From Symbiodinium sp. CCMP2592 (Eukaryota > Sar > Dinophyceae > Suessiales > Symbiodiniaceae), in the NCBI GenBank assembly GCA_905221615.1, contig CAJNDT010003279.1:682641-746640 (forward strand): DNA of 64,000 nt. Direction: 5' to 3'. Each line of letters starts with the position of its first letter. The stretch's first letter is position 1. This document shows positions 44,420-53,576 of the stretch, piece after piece. Below the pieces are notes generated by a model, which was not told the DNA's origin, did not search any database, and saw nothing but the letters and a program-made list of their open reading frames with translations. The translations under genes were made by a program, and so were the position numbers.

Positions 44420-44668
44420 GAACGGTTTAGTTAAGTTTAGGGTTCGGAAAGCCCTGACCAAAAGAACATCCCGCTCATGCCAGGTGGGAAAAATCCAAAC
44501 CCCAAACCCTTAAAAACCTTGACTTTCAAGCCTATTAAACCCCAAGCTTTAAACCCTGGACCCGAAACCCTGAACCCTCAATCCCAAACGCTAAACCCTA
44601 AACCCTACTCCCTGGACCCTCAAACCTGAACGATCAATAGGTTCAGGAAGCACCTCCAAAGCCGACAG

Positions 44669-44698
44669 GCGCACCCGCTCAAGCGGAACTTTTCCTGC
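44669..44698 (+). CDS. P4H-like exon B (30 nt)
   Basis: Encodes RTRSSGTFPA, matching the (V)RTSSGxFL motif. Acceptor GACAG|G. A GC donor in phase 2 joins to exon C as SSGTFPAVKAVKARV. The intron (44699-46927) carries nested telomere/MITE sequence at 45153-45322, a family L MITE (45865-45976), an (AGT)n tract (46349-46476) and a family J MITE (46755-46840). Confidence 0.68.
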
Positions 44699-46355
44699 GC
44701 CGTGATGTGAGTCTTCGGTTCATGCCTTTAAGAGTTTATGGTTCAGGATTTTGGGTCTAAGAGCTTCCTATATAGATCTCGCCTCTTCATGGTTCATGAT
44801 ATAGCAAAACTGTATTCTAATTGGTAATACGGGCAGGAGGAATTTCTAGCTGACATCATCCGCTTCTGATTCCTGATGTAATTTTTCGCCTAACCCTGAG
44901 CCCAGTAAGTGCTGAAGCCGAGTCCTCTGAGCGGCCCCCGGGAACTAGGCACTCATCTCATGCGCTACTTTTCGTTGTCATAGTTGGGTAACATTTTACA
45001 TTTTTAAGGGTACTTAAACCCAATAAGGAGCAAAAATGTACATTTTTTAATCCTATCCCAACCATGAACTACTTGTATGTGGGGATCATGACTGTCAAAC
45101 GAAGGCACTAAACTCTGAGGATCTTGGGTCAAACACGGGAGCCCGAAAGCCCACTTGGAGGTCCATGGGTGGTTACAAGTAGAGTTATAGGGTTTAGGGT
45201 TTAGGGTTTAGGGTTTAGGCTTGGAGGTCCATGGCTGGTTACAAGTAGAGTTATAATAGTAGGTTTTCTATACTTAGGGGACTTATAACCCTACGTATAA
45301 CTACCCATGAACCTCCAAGCAGAGTCTCGGAGAGCTGCGACTTACCATAAGGGTCCAAGTACAAGGGGTGTAGGGGTTTGGGGTTAGGGGTTCAGGGGAA
45401 TAAAGGTTTGAGGGGTTTAGGTTCAGGGTTTAGGGTTGTTGGTGCCCAAAAAGGGTGGAAGTACTGCTCCAGCCTCAACCGTAAAGCCTGTTGAAAGCCC
45501 CCGAAGCTCCTCTGCAACCGCACCAGCAGACCTAATAGGCTTTAACGCCTGTTTAAAAGGTGTTAAAGCCAAACCCTGAACCTTAAACGTTCGGTCAATG
45601 GACCTGATCTCTACTGCGCATGCTCAGAATGAGACCCAGAAAAGGTCCTTAGATCTCGGGGGCCAGAGCAGCTGCTAGCTGCTAGGGATTGTGATATATG
45701 GTCTGCGGATTGCGGACTGCGGTTCATAGTATCAGTGCTGTAGCCTTGCTGTACCGGACTATTCGGCCTTCATCAGGTTTTCAACCTTATGGGGTTTACT
45801 GTAGGATCATCGAGGGAAGTTGGGGCTCCAGGTAGAGCCAGGTTTTGTGGTCCTTCGGCATAGTCTAGGATGCCCAGTACCACCCTTATTCCCTTTTTGT
45901 AGTCCTAGGTTCCTTATTAAGTTACCCAATACCAAAAAGGGAGCCCGTTTTATTCCTAGGTTTCTGGGCATCCTAGGAGTGCAGGGTCCGGCTTCCGGTA
46001 TAGTCCAGGTAGTGCGCACCAGGACGTAGAAACGTTGCACTGTTGACCATCTGAAGAATTCCAAGTTGTCTTGGCCACATCGTGAGAATATACCCACAAA
46101 CCTGGATCCTAAACTCCTACGTTAACCCTAAACCCTATATAAAACCGAAGCCCAAAAACCGCTCTGAATCCTAGACTCCTGGACCAAGTTTGCGGCTTTG
46201 CAAAGCAAGTGACAGGATCAATACTGGCAATTGTGAAAGGGCAAAACCCGGTACCTTGCACCCCGAAACCTGATTATCAGCTTTTATTCTTATTGTTTTT
46301 CGCTATTCTTATTAGTTGTGGCAGCAGTAGCAGCAGCAGGAATAGCAGTACTAGT

Positions 46356-46398
<43 letters not shown>

Positions 46399-46404
46399 CA
46401 GCAG

Positions 46405-46476
<72 letters not shown>

Positions 46477-49400
46477 GCCCGCTGTTCTCTCTGGGTCCCA
46501 GAAGGAGCGCGCAGAACTCGGTTTACCGCTGCTGCAAAAGAGTGCTGTCCAACCAAAGGTTTTCGGATGATGTTCAAATCGTAGTCGTCAGATAAAGGCG
46601 GCCAAATTCGGGGGTGCAGATGTAAGTTTTGCTTCAGACGCAACTTGACCTTCCATTGGAGTTTATTAGGGCTTAGGGGTTTAAGGTTTAGGGGTGCGCT
46701 GCAGCCCCGCCTCAAAAGGGTTCAGGGGTTTAGGGGGCGAGCGCAAGACATCCATACGGCTGATGATAAAAATCCTGCATTTCCCATAGTAAGGGTTATA
46801 CCCTGGTTAAGGTAATGCAGGATTTATAACATCAACCGTAGTGGAGGGATAAGTGTCCGATCACCACTCAAGGGGGTCTTTGCCAAGGAGCATTTGGGAT
46901 TCTTGCGCCCTTCGCTTTGGGCTTCAGGGTTAAGGCGGTTAAGGCAAGGGTCCAGGATCTACAGGACCTCCCTGCCGACACAGCAGCAATTCGCATGACC
47001 CCTCACAGACACACTCACACAAAGCCTACATCCCGAACCATGCATAGCGCCTTATCAAACCTCATCTTTCTTTGCTCTGAGGTTGTTTCCTCTATTCGTG
47101 AACGGGCTGCCGGTGAGTTCGGTTTGTGCCTGCACTGGAATCAGAGTTCATGTATCGGGTCTTCATGTTAGTTGAGGGTTTACGGTTTCAACACCCTGGA
47201 AACCAGGAGCCGAATGTCATGTGGGTGGTTGGCAAAATCAGGGTCCCTTTCTGGGTACCCTAAATATTAGGTGCCGTATTACAGTAAGGACCCAAAAAGA
47301 GACCATAATTTTGACAACCACCCATGTAGCACCAACACTGTAAAGTGCTAAATATGTGATGGAACGCTGAATGGCATGCCCTTAGATGCTGTGTTTATAT
47401 TCCCTGTACAAAAATCACAAAACTCTAGCCGCTAGTCCTACCTTTAGCCTGCATTGCAGTTCCTTCTTTGGTTAACAAGCTCTTCTTCAACAAGATCCTA
47501 GCCATAACATGGCCGTTTTCCAAAAAGGAACTACAACAGAGACTCCAGGTAGAGCTTTAAGTTTTCAGGATTAAGCGTCTCAAAATCTCAAGGCTGAGGC
47601 TGGTGGGGCTCTTCTTCGTGGCCCAAACTATAGGGTTTAGGGTTTAGGGTAAACTAAACAGAATCCTATGAGTTACACCCAAAAAGGAACTACTTTGGGG
47701 CCTACCTGGACCCCAAAAGTATGCAGCATAATAGCCTTTTATATGTTTTGGGACATTATTCTACCTACTTTGGGGGGACACCTGAGTTATTCCTGACATC
47801 ATGCCTCATATCGAGTCCCGGTTTGACTTTCTACTACAATATACTCCCCAACCCGACTGTATTTATGAAGGCCCCTCTTTGTACCCACTAAGCACAACTT
47901 AACTATAAAGAATCTCCCTGACCCAAACCCTAAGGCCCAAAATAGCCCAAAAGCCTTAATGTATGAGTCCTCAGAGCCTTAGGGAAAGCCGGAACAACCC
48001 TAAACCCTACACCCTCAACCCTACACGCTAAACTCTAAACCCTAAACCCTACACCCCAACCTTAAACCCTAAACCCTAAATCTTAAACCCTAAACCCTAA
48101 ACCCAGGCCTGAGAGCCACGTCGAGCCTCTGCAGCTGGTTCGGTACCGCGCCGGGGAGTTCTATGCCGCACACGTCGACTGGGGTCGCAAGGAGGACTGC
48201 GATTCCCAGAGAGCCCAAATACCCCAATACCCAACCTTTAAACTTTCTGGGTTCCTAGAGTTTAGTAGTACCCTGAAAGTTCAGCCTTTTGTGTGTGTGG
48301 CCTGTTGGAGAAGTAAGCTATAGGCCACTACACCTTCCTAAAGCCTACATACGGCCCCTAAATCCCTAAATCCTTAACCCTACCTAAGACTCCTTTAAAC
48401 TGTCAGATGGAATCTACTACCAACTACTATTCTGGAATTAGTTATTCCCCAAAAGACCATCCCAAGGGTAGCTTTCTGGACCGTTTTGGAATCCCCCCTA
48501 TAAACCCGAAACCCCAGTATATGGACGCTCTTGGGTAACCCCTAACTGAACCATAACTTTATGGACACTCTTGGGATTCCCCTAAACCCGCTATAAACCC
48601 TAACTATATTTCTTAGATATCGAACGGGGGAGCTTTAAACTTTTTGGCCTTATATGTTTTTCTCTATCTTGGAAAGGTTGAACTCTTTTGGGCCTGGTTG
48701 TTGAAGAAGAGAGTATAAGCCCTTACTATATATGGGTGGTTGTCAAAATTATGGTCCCGTCTGGGGAATATTAGGTGCCGTAGTATATTAGGGATCCCAA
48801 AAAGGGATCATAATTTTGACAACCACCCAATTACCCTAAACCCTAAACCAAGGAACCCTTAAAGGATCCCGTTAAAGGAGCCCTAGTTTTCGGAAGCTCC
48901 CATATGGACCCTCTTGGACGGTCAGGATTCCACCCTTTGGCTGGCGGGTCAGCGCGTGGCCACGCTGCTGGTGTACCTGACAGAACCAAGAGGCCGGCAG
49001 TCGGAGTTTAGGGTTTGGGTTTAGAGATGTTTAGAGTTTAGGTTTAGGGGTTTAGGGTTTAGGAGTTTAGGGTTGTTTAGAGTTTAGGTTTAGGAGATAA
49101 GGGGTTTAGAGATGTCGAGTTTAGGTTTAGGAGTTTAGGGTTTAGAGATGTTTAGAGTTTAGGTTAGGGGTTTAGGGTTTAGCAATGTTTAGAGTTTCGG
49201 GTTAGGGTTCAGGGTGCGCGGTTTAGTTTCGGAACCAATTGAAGGTAGGTAGGGTTTTAGTTTAGGGTCCAGGGTTTGGAGTTTAATTAGGGGTTTAGGG
49301 TTCAGGGTTCAGAGATCAGGGGCCAGGGTTTGGAGTTTCGGGGTTCAGGGTTTAGAGATCAGGGTTTCGGGATCAGGGTTTGGAGTTTCGGAGTTTAGGG

Positions 49401-49786
49401 TTCAGGGTTTAGTTTGAAGGGTTTGGAGTTTAGGGTTTAGGCTTTGAAGTGTAGGGGTTCAGGGCTCGGGGTTTAGAGGTCTGGATTAGGGTTCAGGGCT
49501 GAGAGTGTTGTCTCTGTGCGTGTGTTCTTGGTGTGTGCGTTGCTTAATGTTTTTTGTAGTATGTATTTTGTGCTGAAGTTCCCGCGACACCTGGATTGGG
49601 AACTAACTTCAAGTAATTTTCATCTGTGCTCCGGGGGAACCCGAGTTTCGAATCTCCTTAGCACTATAAACTGTAGAACCATCGATGCATCGTCATCGCC
49701 ATGATGATGTTGGTCGGTACCGACCATGCCATCGACAAGATCAACAGCCACAGCCATCCCTGAAAATAATAGTAGCCCTCATGATC

Positions 49787-49821
<35 letters not shown>

Positions 49822-49863
49822 TATTTTCTTCTTCTTCATCGTCATCATGCCAAAAATGGGCAG

Positions 49864-49897
<34 letters not shown>

Positions 49898-52304
49898 TCA
49901 TCAACCATCGTATTCTATGGTGAAAGCAGCCCCTCCCACCAAGTGTTAATACCAGTCGGCCAAGTCTTTCAACACGCCTACCGCACCCTACAAACTCATG
50001 GTGCCTGACAAGATGAGAGTTGTCCGTTCCATTCTGTACGAGAAAGTACTATGAAGAATGTCCAGGTCTACATAAGTTGGAGTTTAGGACGCTTTGCCGC
50101 GATCCACGGTCAAAAGAAGTCCCAGGTGATGCAACCACTGCGGCCGGTGGGGAAACGCGCCCTCCGGCGGCAACACAAGCTTGCATTATCGGCAGTGGAG
50201 TTCGTAGCCCACACCCTTGAAGTTGTCCCCAGTATAGAATAGAGGTTTGAATTGGCCTGAATCTTGGGCAAGAGCATCGCTTTACGAAGACACTATCTTG
50301 TGGGGTTGCCAGATTCACGACGCAATCTGGTGACCATACATGCCGCATAATCCACTTCTAAGTGTTGAGGCTCCCACGCTAGCTAGGCTTCCTAGGGAAG
50401 GGCGAGCTTCAAGAGTGACGGTCTTTGCACTCTTAGGCTAAGACATTCTTTCCGTGGAGCTCGATGTGGGGCTTCTTTCAATTACGAGTCGTTTGTTCAA
50501 AAGTCCTCGAAAACCGGATCCTAGTGTATACTATCTCCATTTGGTCCACTTGGTTCCCTTACTATTTTAAACTCCCTGGTTCAGTCGACACGCTCAAATC
50601 TGTACCCCGAACCCCCGAAACTTGACACTTCGACAAGCACCACATCCTCTAAAGACCCTGGCGTCCTACCACCCTAGACCCTAAACCATAAATCCCGAAA
50701 CCCTAAAACCCTAAACCCTAAAACCCTAAACCCTAAACCCCGAAACCCTAAACCATAGAACCCTAAACCCACCCGTCCCATGCACCTGCCAGAACCCGCT
50801 CCTTGTCGGGCCCGGTGTGACGGTTTTGGGTTTAACGGCGGCAGGTTTAGTAAGGGTTTAGGGTTTAGTCCCCGGCGCAATCCCAGGCTTCACGCAGCTT
50901 GACATAAGTGCACCCTGGCTCAGATCAGCAGAGATCCTCCCCGGTTCAGGGTGTAGGGTTTCCATCAGTGAGCAATATTGACCTTGAATCATGTTGACGA
51001 TTCCGCTCTTGTTGTTCAAGGTTGTTTCCACACTTGACTGGCATTGGGCCTTGTAGCTAGGTAGTTGGCTTCGTAAACGTTGGTTTGTTTTGGGGCTAAA
51101 TCATGGTTCCCGATAAGCTGCACATCTAAATATCTGCTAGCTTGTGAAATAGGCGGCTATGCGATGCAGCCACCACCACCACCACGTGGGCTTTTTACAA
51201 GGTAACTCAACACGAACTAGGTTGCGGGTCGTCTATTTAACTACGCGTAACTGCTAAGCCCAATTCCATGTACCAGTATGTATATATACTTATATGCCTT
51301 AAAGTCGCACTTGACGTCTGTGATAGGCTGTATGAGTACAGAAGTCACAGTCGAGTGGTAGTGCCGAGAAGACGTGCAATGCTGCAGCCTTTGTTGATGG
51401 AGCCCTCCGACCATGAATACTTCCAAAGCCGCCACAATCGCCAACCCTAAGTCTTCCAAAAGACTCTACTACAGACTGGGATGCCTAGTAGTACCCTTAT
51501 TCGGTTTTTGTAGTCCTAGGAACCGTATAAATTTCTAAAGTTACCCAATACCAAAAAGGAAGCCCTCTTTATTCCTAGGTTACTGGGCATCCTAGCAGGC
51601 TGGGCATCCTAGCAGAAGATAGAACCCTGCACACTCAGGAGCCCTAAGCACTCAGGGAGTGCGAAAGATACTGTAACATACACAGAGCCCAGAGAAAAAA
51701 CGAACCAGCAGACCAGATGACTCCGTTGCGTGTTCCTGTTCAGAGAAAGCAAGCCTAATACACCAAGGGTCCAAGTACCTAATAATCATAGACTCTCCCA
51801 AATCCTAACCTACATAACTATTATCCTAAAACCGAGTACCTAACTATTGGGTCCTTTGGCTTTGGGGGAGTCTGAGGGGTGCAGAGGTTTCGGATGCGGT
51901 TTTCCGCGGTTCAGCTTTCCAGGCGGGTGGTTGTCAAAAATAGGGTCCCTTTTTGGGTACCCTAAATATTAGGTGCCTTACTATAATAATGCCTAATTTT
52001 GACAACCACCCAGGTGAGTGCTTTGGGTTTGAGGTTGAGCCTCGTAGAACCGGAGGCGGCTGGGGTTGCCGGGAACCCCGAAACTCCGAAAACCGCCTAA
52101 AACCCCCAACATCTCTGAACCCCTAAATCCCCAAACCCCAAACCCCTCAACTTAAACCTCTAAACCCTAAACCCTTAGGGTTTAGGGTTTAGGGTTTATA
52201 GGGTTTAGGGTTAATCCCGAAGCCTCTAAACCCCTAAGCCCGAAGCTCCTAAGCTAAAGCTGAAGGTACCTCCAACGCCCGGGGTCGCCATCCTCTGGCC
52301 AAAT
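44669..52304 (+). CDS. Prolyl 4-hydroxylase-like 2OG/Fe(II) dioxygenase, split gene, C-terminus not found
   Basis: Enzymes of this family hydroxylate proline in target proteins using 2-oxoglutarate, O2 and Fe(II), usually in the secretory pathway. Six exons in order give RTRSSGTF (the RTSSGxF motif), ARVQDLQDLPADTAAIR (helix), LQLVRYRAGEFYAAHVDW (LQVxxYxxGxxYxxHxD with the first Fe-binding His and Asp), AGQRVATLLVYLTE (GxRxATxLxYLxD), GAIPGFTQL (GGxTxFP-L) and LKVPPTPGVAILWPN (LxVxPxxGxALxWxN). Junction phases agree. The distal Fe-binding His and the 2OG-binding Lys would lie in a further exon that I cannot find before the retrotransposon at 53.45 kb. At least one N-terminal exon is also missing; 43873-43953 is a weak candidate. 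Confidence 0.82.
45153..45322. repeat. MITE family H with telomere-repeat insertion
   Basis: Left end CTTGGAGGTCCATGGGTGGT occurs twice (45153 and about 45220), separated by four perfect TTTAGGG units (45188-45219); right end ACCCATGAACCTCCAAG. Confidence 0.85.
45865..45976. repeat. MITE family L
   Basis: CTAGGATGCCCAGTACCACC ... TTTCTGGGCATCCTAG. Confidence 0.92.
46349..46476. repeat. (AGT)n microsatellite
   Basis: About 40 trinucleotide units; it yields poly-Val and poly-Tyr frames that are not genes. Confidence 0.97.
46755..46840. repeat. MITE family J
   Basis: TACGGCTGATGATAAAAATC ... ATTTATAACATCAACCGTA. Confidence 0.88.
46928..46996 (+). CDS. P4H-like exon C
   Basis: Encodes VKAVKARVQDLQDLPADTAA then IR, equivalent to the IExRIAxxTGLPxxN helix. 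Acceptor TTCAG|G; a GA donor (CGCAT|GA) joins to exon D as IRMPESHVEPLQLVRY. The intron (46997-48106) has a family D MITE (47222-47324) and CCCTAAA repeat just before the acceptor. Confidence 0.72.
47222..47324. repeat. MITE family D
   Basis: TGGGTGGTTGGCAAAATCAG ... AATTTTGACAACCACCCA. Confidence 0.9.
48107..48200 (+). CDS. P4H-like exon D (Fe-binding HxD)
   Basis: Encodes PESHVEPLQLVRYRAGEFYA then AHVDWGRKEDC. The LQxxxYxxGexYxxHxD motif supplies the first His and the Asp of the Fe(II) triad. Acceptor ACCCAG|G; GA donor (TGC|GA) in phase 0. The intron (48201-48925) holds a family O repeat (48222-48316), a family S repeat (48615-48715) and a family D MITE (48733-48829). Confidence 0.88.
48222..48316. 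repeat. Repeat family O, copy 2
   Basis: CCCCAATACCCAACCTTTAA ... GGCCTGTTGGAGAAGT; matches 36399-36495. Confidence 0.75.
48733..48829. repeat. MITE family D
   Basis: ATGGGTGGTTGTCAAAATTA ... ATAATTTTGACAACCACCCA. Confidence 0.9.
48926..48992 (+). CDS. P4H-like exon E
   Basis: Encodes DSTLWLAGQRVATLLVYLTE then PR, matching GGQRxATxLxYLxDV. The GATTCC at both ends of the preceding intron supports the GA donor of exon D. Donor is GC. The intron (48993-50868) begins with about 500 bases of degenerate TTTAGGG, has ATC microsatellites (49783-49898), and CCCTAAA-like repeat at 50680-50770. Confidence 0.87.
49000..49500. repeat. Degenerate TTTAGGG region after P4H exon E
   Basis: About 500 bases of GTTTAGGGTTTAG, GTTCAGGG and GTTTAGAG words, beginning 8 bases after the exon E donor. 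Confidence 0.92.
50869..50900 (+). CDS. P4H-like exon F
   Basis: Encodes PGAIPGFTQL, fitting the xxGGxTxFPxL block. The acceptor GTTTAG|T lies inside a TTTAGGG repeat. The 3' end is uncertain: a GA donor after CTT or a boundary after GAC. The intron (to 52259) contains MITEs at 51476-51595, 51764-51866 and 51924-52012, and ends in CCCTAAA-like sequence. Confidence 0.6.
51476..51595. repeat. MITE family L
   Basis: CTGGGATGCCTAGTAGTACC ... GGTTACTGGGCATCCTAG; the right 18 bases are repeated once more just downstream. Confidence 0.85.
51764..51866. repeat. MITE family K
   Basis: CAAGGGTCCAAGTACCTAAT ... TATTGGGTCCTTTGGCTTTG. Confidence 0.83.
51924..52012. repeat. MITE family D
   Basis: GGGTGGTTGTCAAAAATAGG ... 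CTAATTTTGACAACCACCC. Confidence 0.9.
52130..52215. repeat. Head-to-head telomere-like repeats
   Basis: CCTCTAAACCCTAAACCC turns directly into TTAGGGTTTAGGGTTTAGGG, an inverted junction. Confidence 0.85.
52260..52304 (+). CDS. P4H-like exon G
   Basis: Encodes LKVPPTPGVAILWPN, the LxVxPxxGxALxWxN strand. Acceptor AAAG|C; GC donor (AAT|GC) proposed. The next exon, which should carry the distal His, was not found. The interval 52305-53452 holds GCAT microsatellite (52465-52540) and sequence I cannot assign. Confidence 0.72.
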
Positions 52305-53455
52305 GCTCCTCGGGCTCAGGAAGTTGTCAGGGCTTAGTATGAGAGTTATTACCCATGTCTTTCCTTCGGGTTTAGGGTTTTAGAGGGCCTAAATGGTCAC
52401 CCATATAAGGACAAGTCCGTAAAGTGGGCTTGCGCAAATTCATTCGGGTCTTTCTCTAATGACGCCATGCACATGGATGCATGCATACGTACATGCATAC
52501 ACGCGTGCGTGCATGCATGCATGCATGCATGCACGCATGCCGGCACAGGATGTAGCATTCTTGTAGCTACCACTCGTTGCTGTTTACTGAGTCTTTATAA
52601 TAACCTTAGGTAACCATACACAAGCTTTCAAAACAGCGCAGCCAAACGGCTGCCACAGATACAAGAATGCTCTTAAGATTGAAATGGTCCCAGGGGATGG
52701 TGCTAAACCTATCCAACTGAGGGCTTGGGCTCTAGGTTGAGTGGTGACATGGTAATTAGCCTGGATGATGAGACGATGGCTCGGGGAGATTTCATGTGCT
52801 TCATAGTAACGAGACATGTGCATTGATTTGATGATGCAGAACTATTAGGTTGGTACATTCCGGCAGAAGCAAGCCAGAACGCGAGGCGCGATGGCCCACA
52901 AGCCAGTGGTCCAGGTTGCCGCTGTCTTTGCTCCTTTTGTGCCGCAGATGGTCCCGGGATCACGGAAAGAGGACTCCAGCGAAGAAACGTGCCTTCGAGG
53001 ATTCTGGACCAACCGCAGACGCTTGACCTGTGCCGGTACCGAAGGCCAGACAGTTGTGCTGCACTTCACGATTAGCATTTACGAAGCCCTACAGCCATAG
53101 ACCCTAGAACCCTAAAAAAATAGCTCGTAAAGCTCTAGACTCTAGGCCCAGTCCCTAAAACCCTAATCCCTGAACCATAAGCAGCGACCTCATCTTCGGC
53201 ATCGTCGGCATAATGTCATGGTGGAAGTTGACGTTCAGCGTGGAAGCACCTGCTTTATTAGTATGGCGGGCTGAACAAGTCGAACAGGGTGTTGGGGTGT
53301 CGTTTACTGTAGTTGTAGAACGTACAAGACATGTTTTTAAAAGAGCGGTCAGACCCCATACTAGTTGCTGAACTCCGCTGCAGGTGCCATAGGACATAGA
53401 TGCAAGGCCAAACCCAAAGCTCCTAAACACGAAATACCAAATCCTACGGTTGATG

Positions 53456-53571
53456 CAGTTGCTTTGTAGCATGGCTGGTTGGAGTAGGGTCCAAAGCTCT
53501 TATATGAATCACATCACACCTTCCTTTTCCTAGCCATTGCGGCTCAGGGAAAGCGGAGGTCCTTTGATTTC
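53456..53571 (+). repeat. Split direct repeat A1
   Basis: Starts CAGTTGCTTTGTAGCATGGC and ends GTCCTTTGATTTC, six bases before the first ATG. It matches 61763-61878 with one difference (GCGGCTC here, GCGTCTC there). It presumably holds the promoter and 5' end of the transcript. Confidence 0.95.
53531..53548 (+). other. Spliced-leader-like relic upstream of ORF1
   Basis: TAGCCATTGCGGCTCAGG matches the last 18 bases of the conserved dinoflagellate spliced leader (TAGCCATTTTGGCTCAAG) at 15 of 18 positions, on the sense strand, 29 bases before the ORF1 ATG. The A2 copy (61838-61855) has one more difference. It may be a relic from a trans-spliced ancestor RNA. Confidence 0.55.
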
Positions 53572-53576
53572 GAGCC

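Noticed and set aside
46209-46715. Poly-Val and poly-Tyr frames
   Set aside because: They translate the (AGT)n microsatellite.
49685-50008. His- and Ile-rich frames
   Set aside because: They translate ATC microsatellites in the P4H intron.
1-52215. A chromosome end, because of abundant TTTAGGG/CCCTAAA
   Set aside because: The repeats are degenerate, occur in both orientations, are scattered over 50 kb and are interleaved with exons; no terminal uniform array.
52845-53472. Open frames of 69-105 codons on both strands between the P4H exon G and the retrotransposon
   Set aside because: No P4H C-terminal motif and no other recognisable domain; open on both strands.
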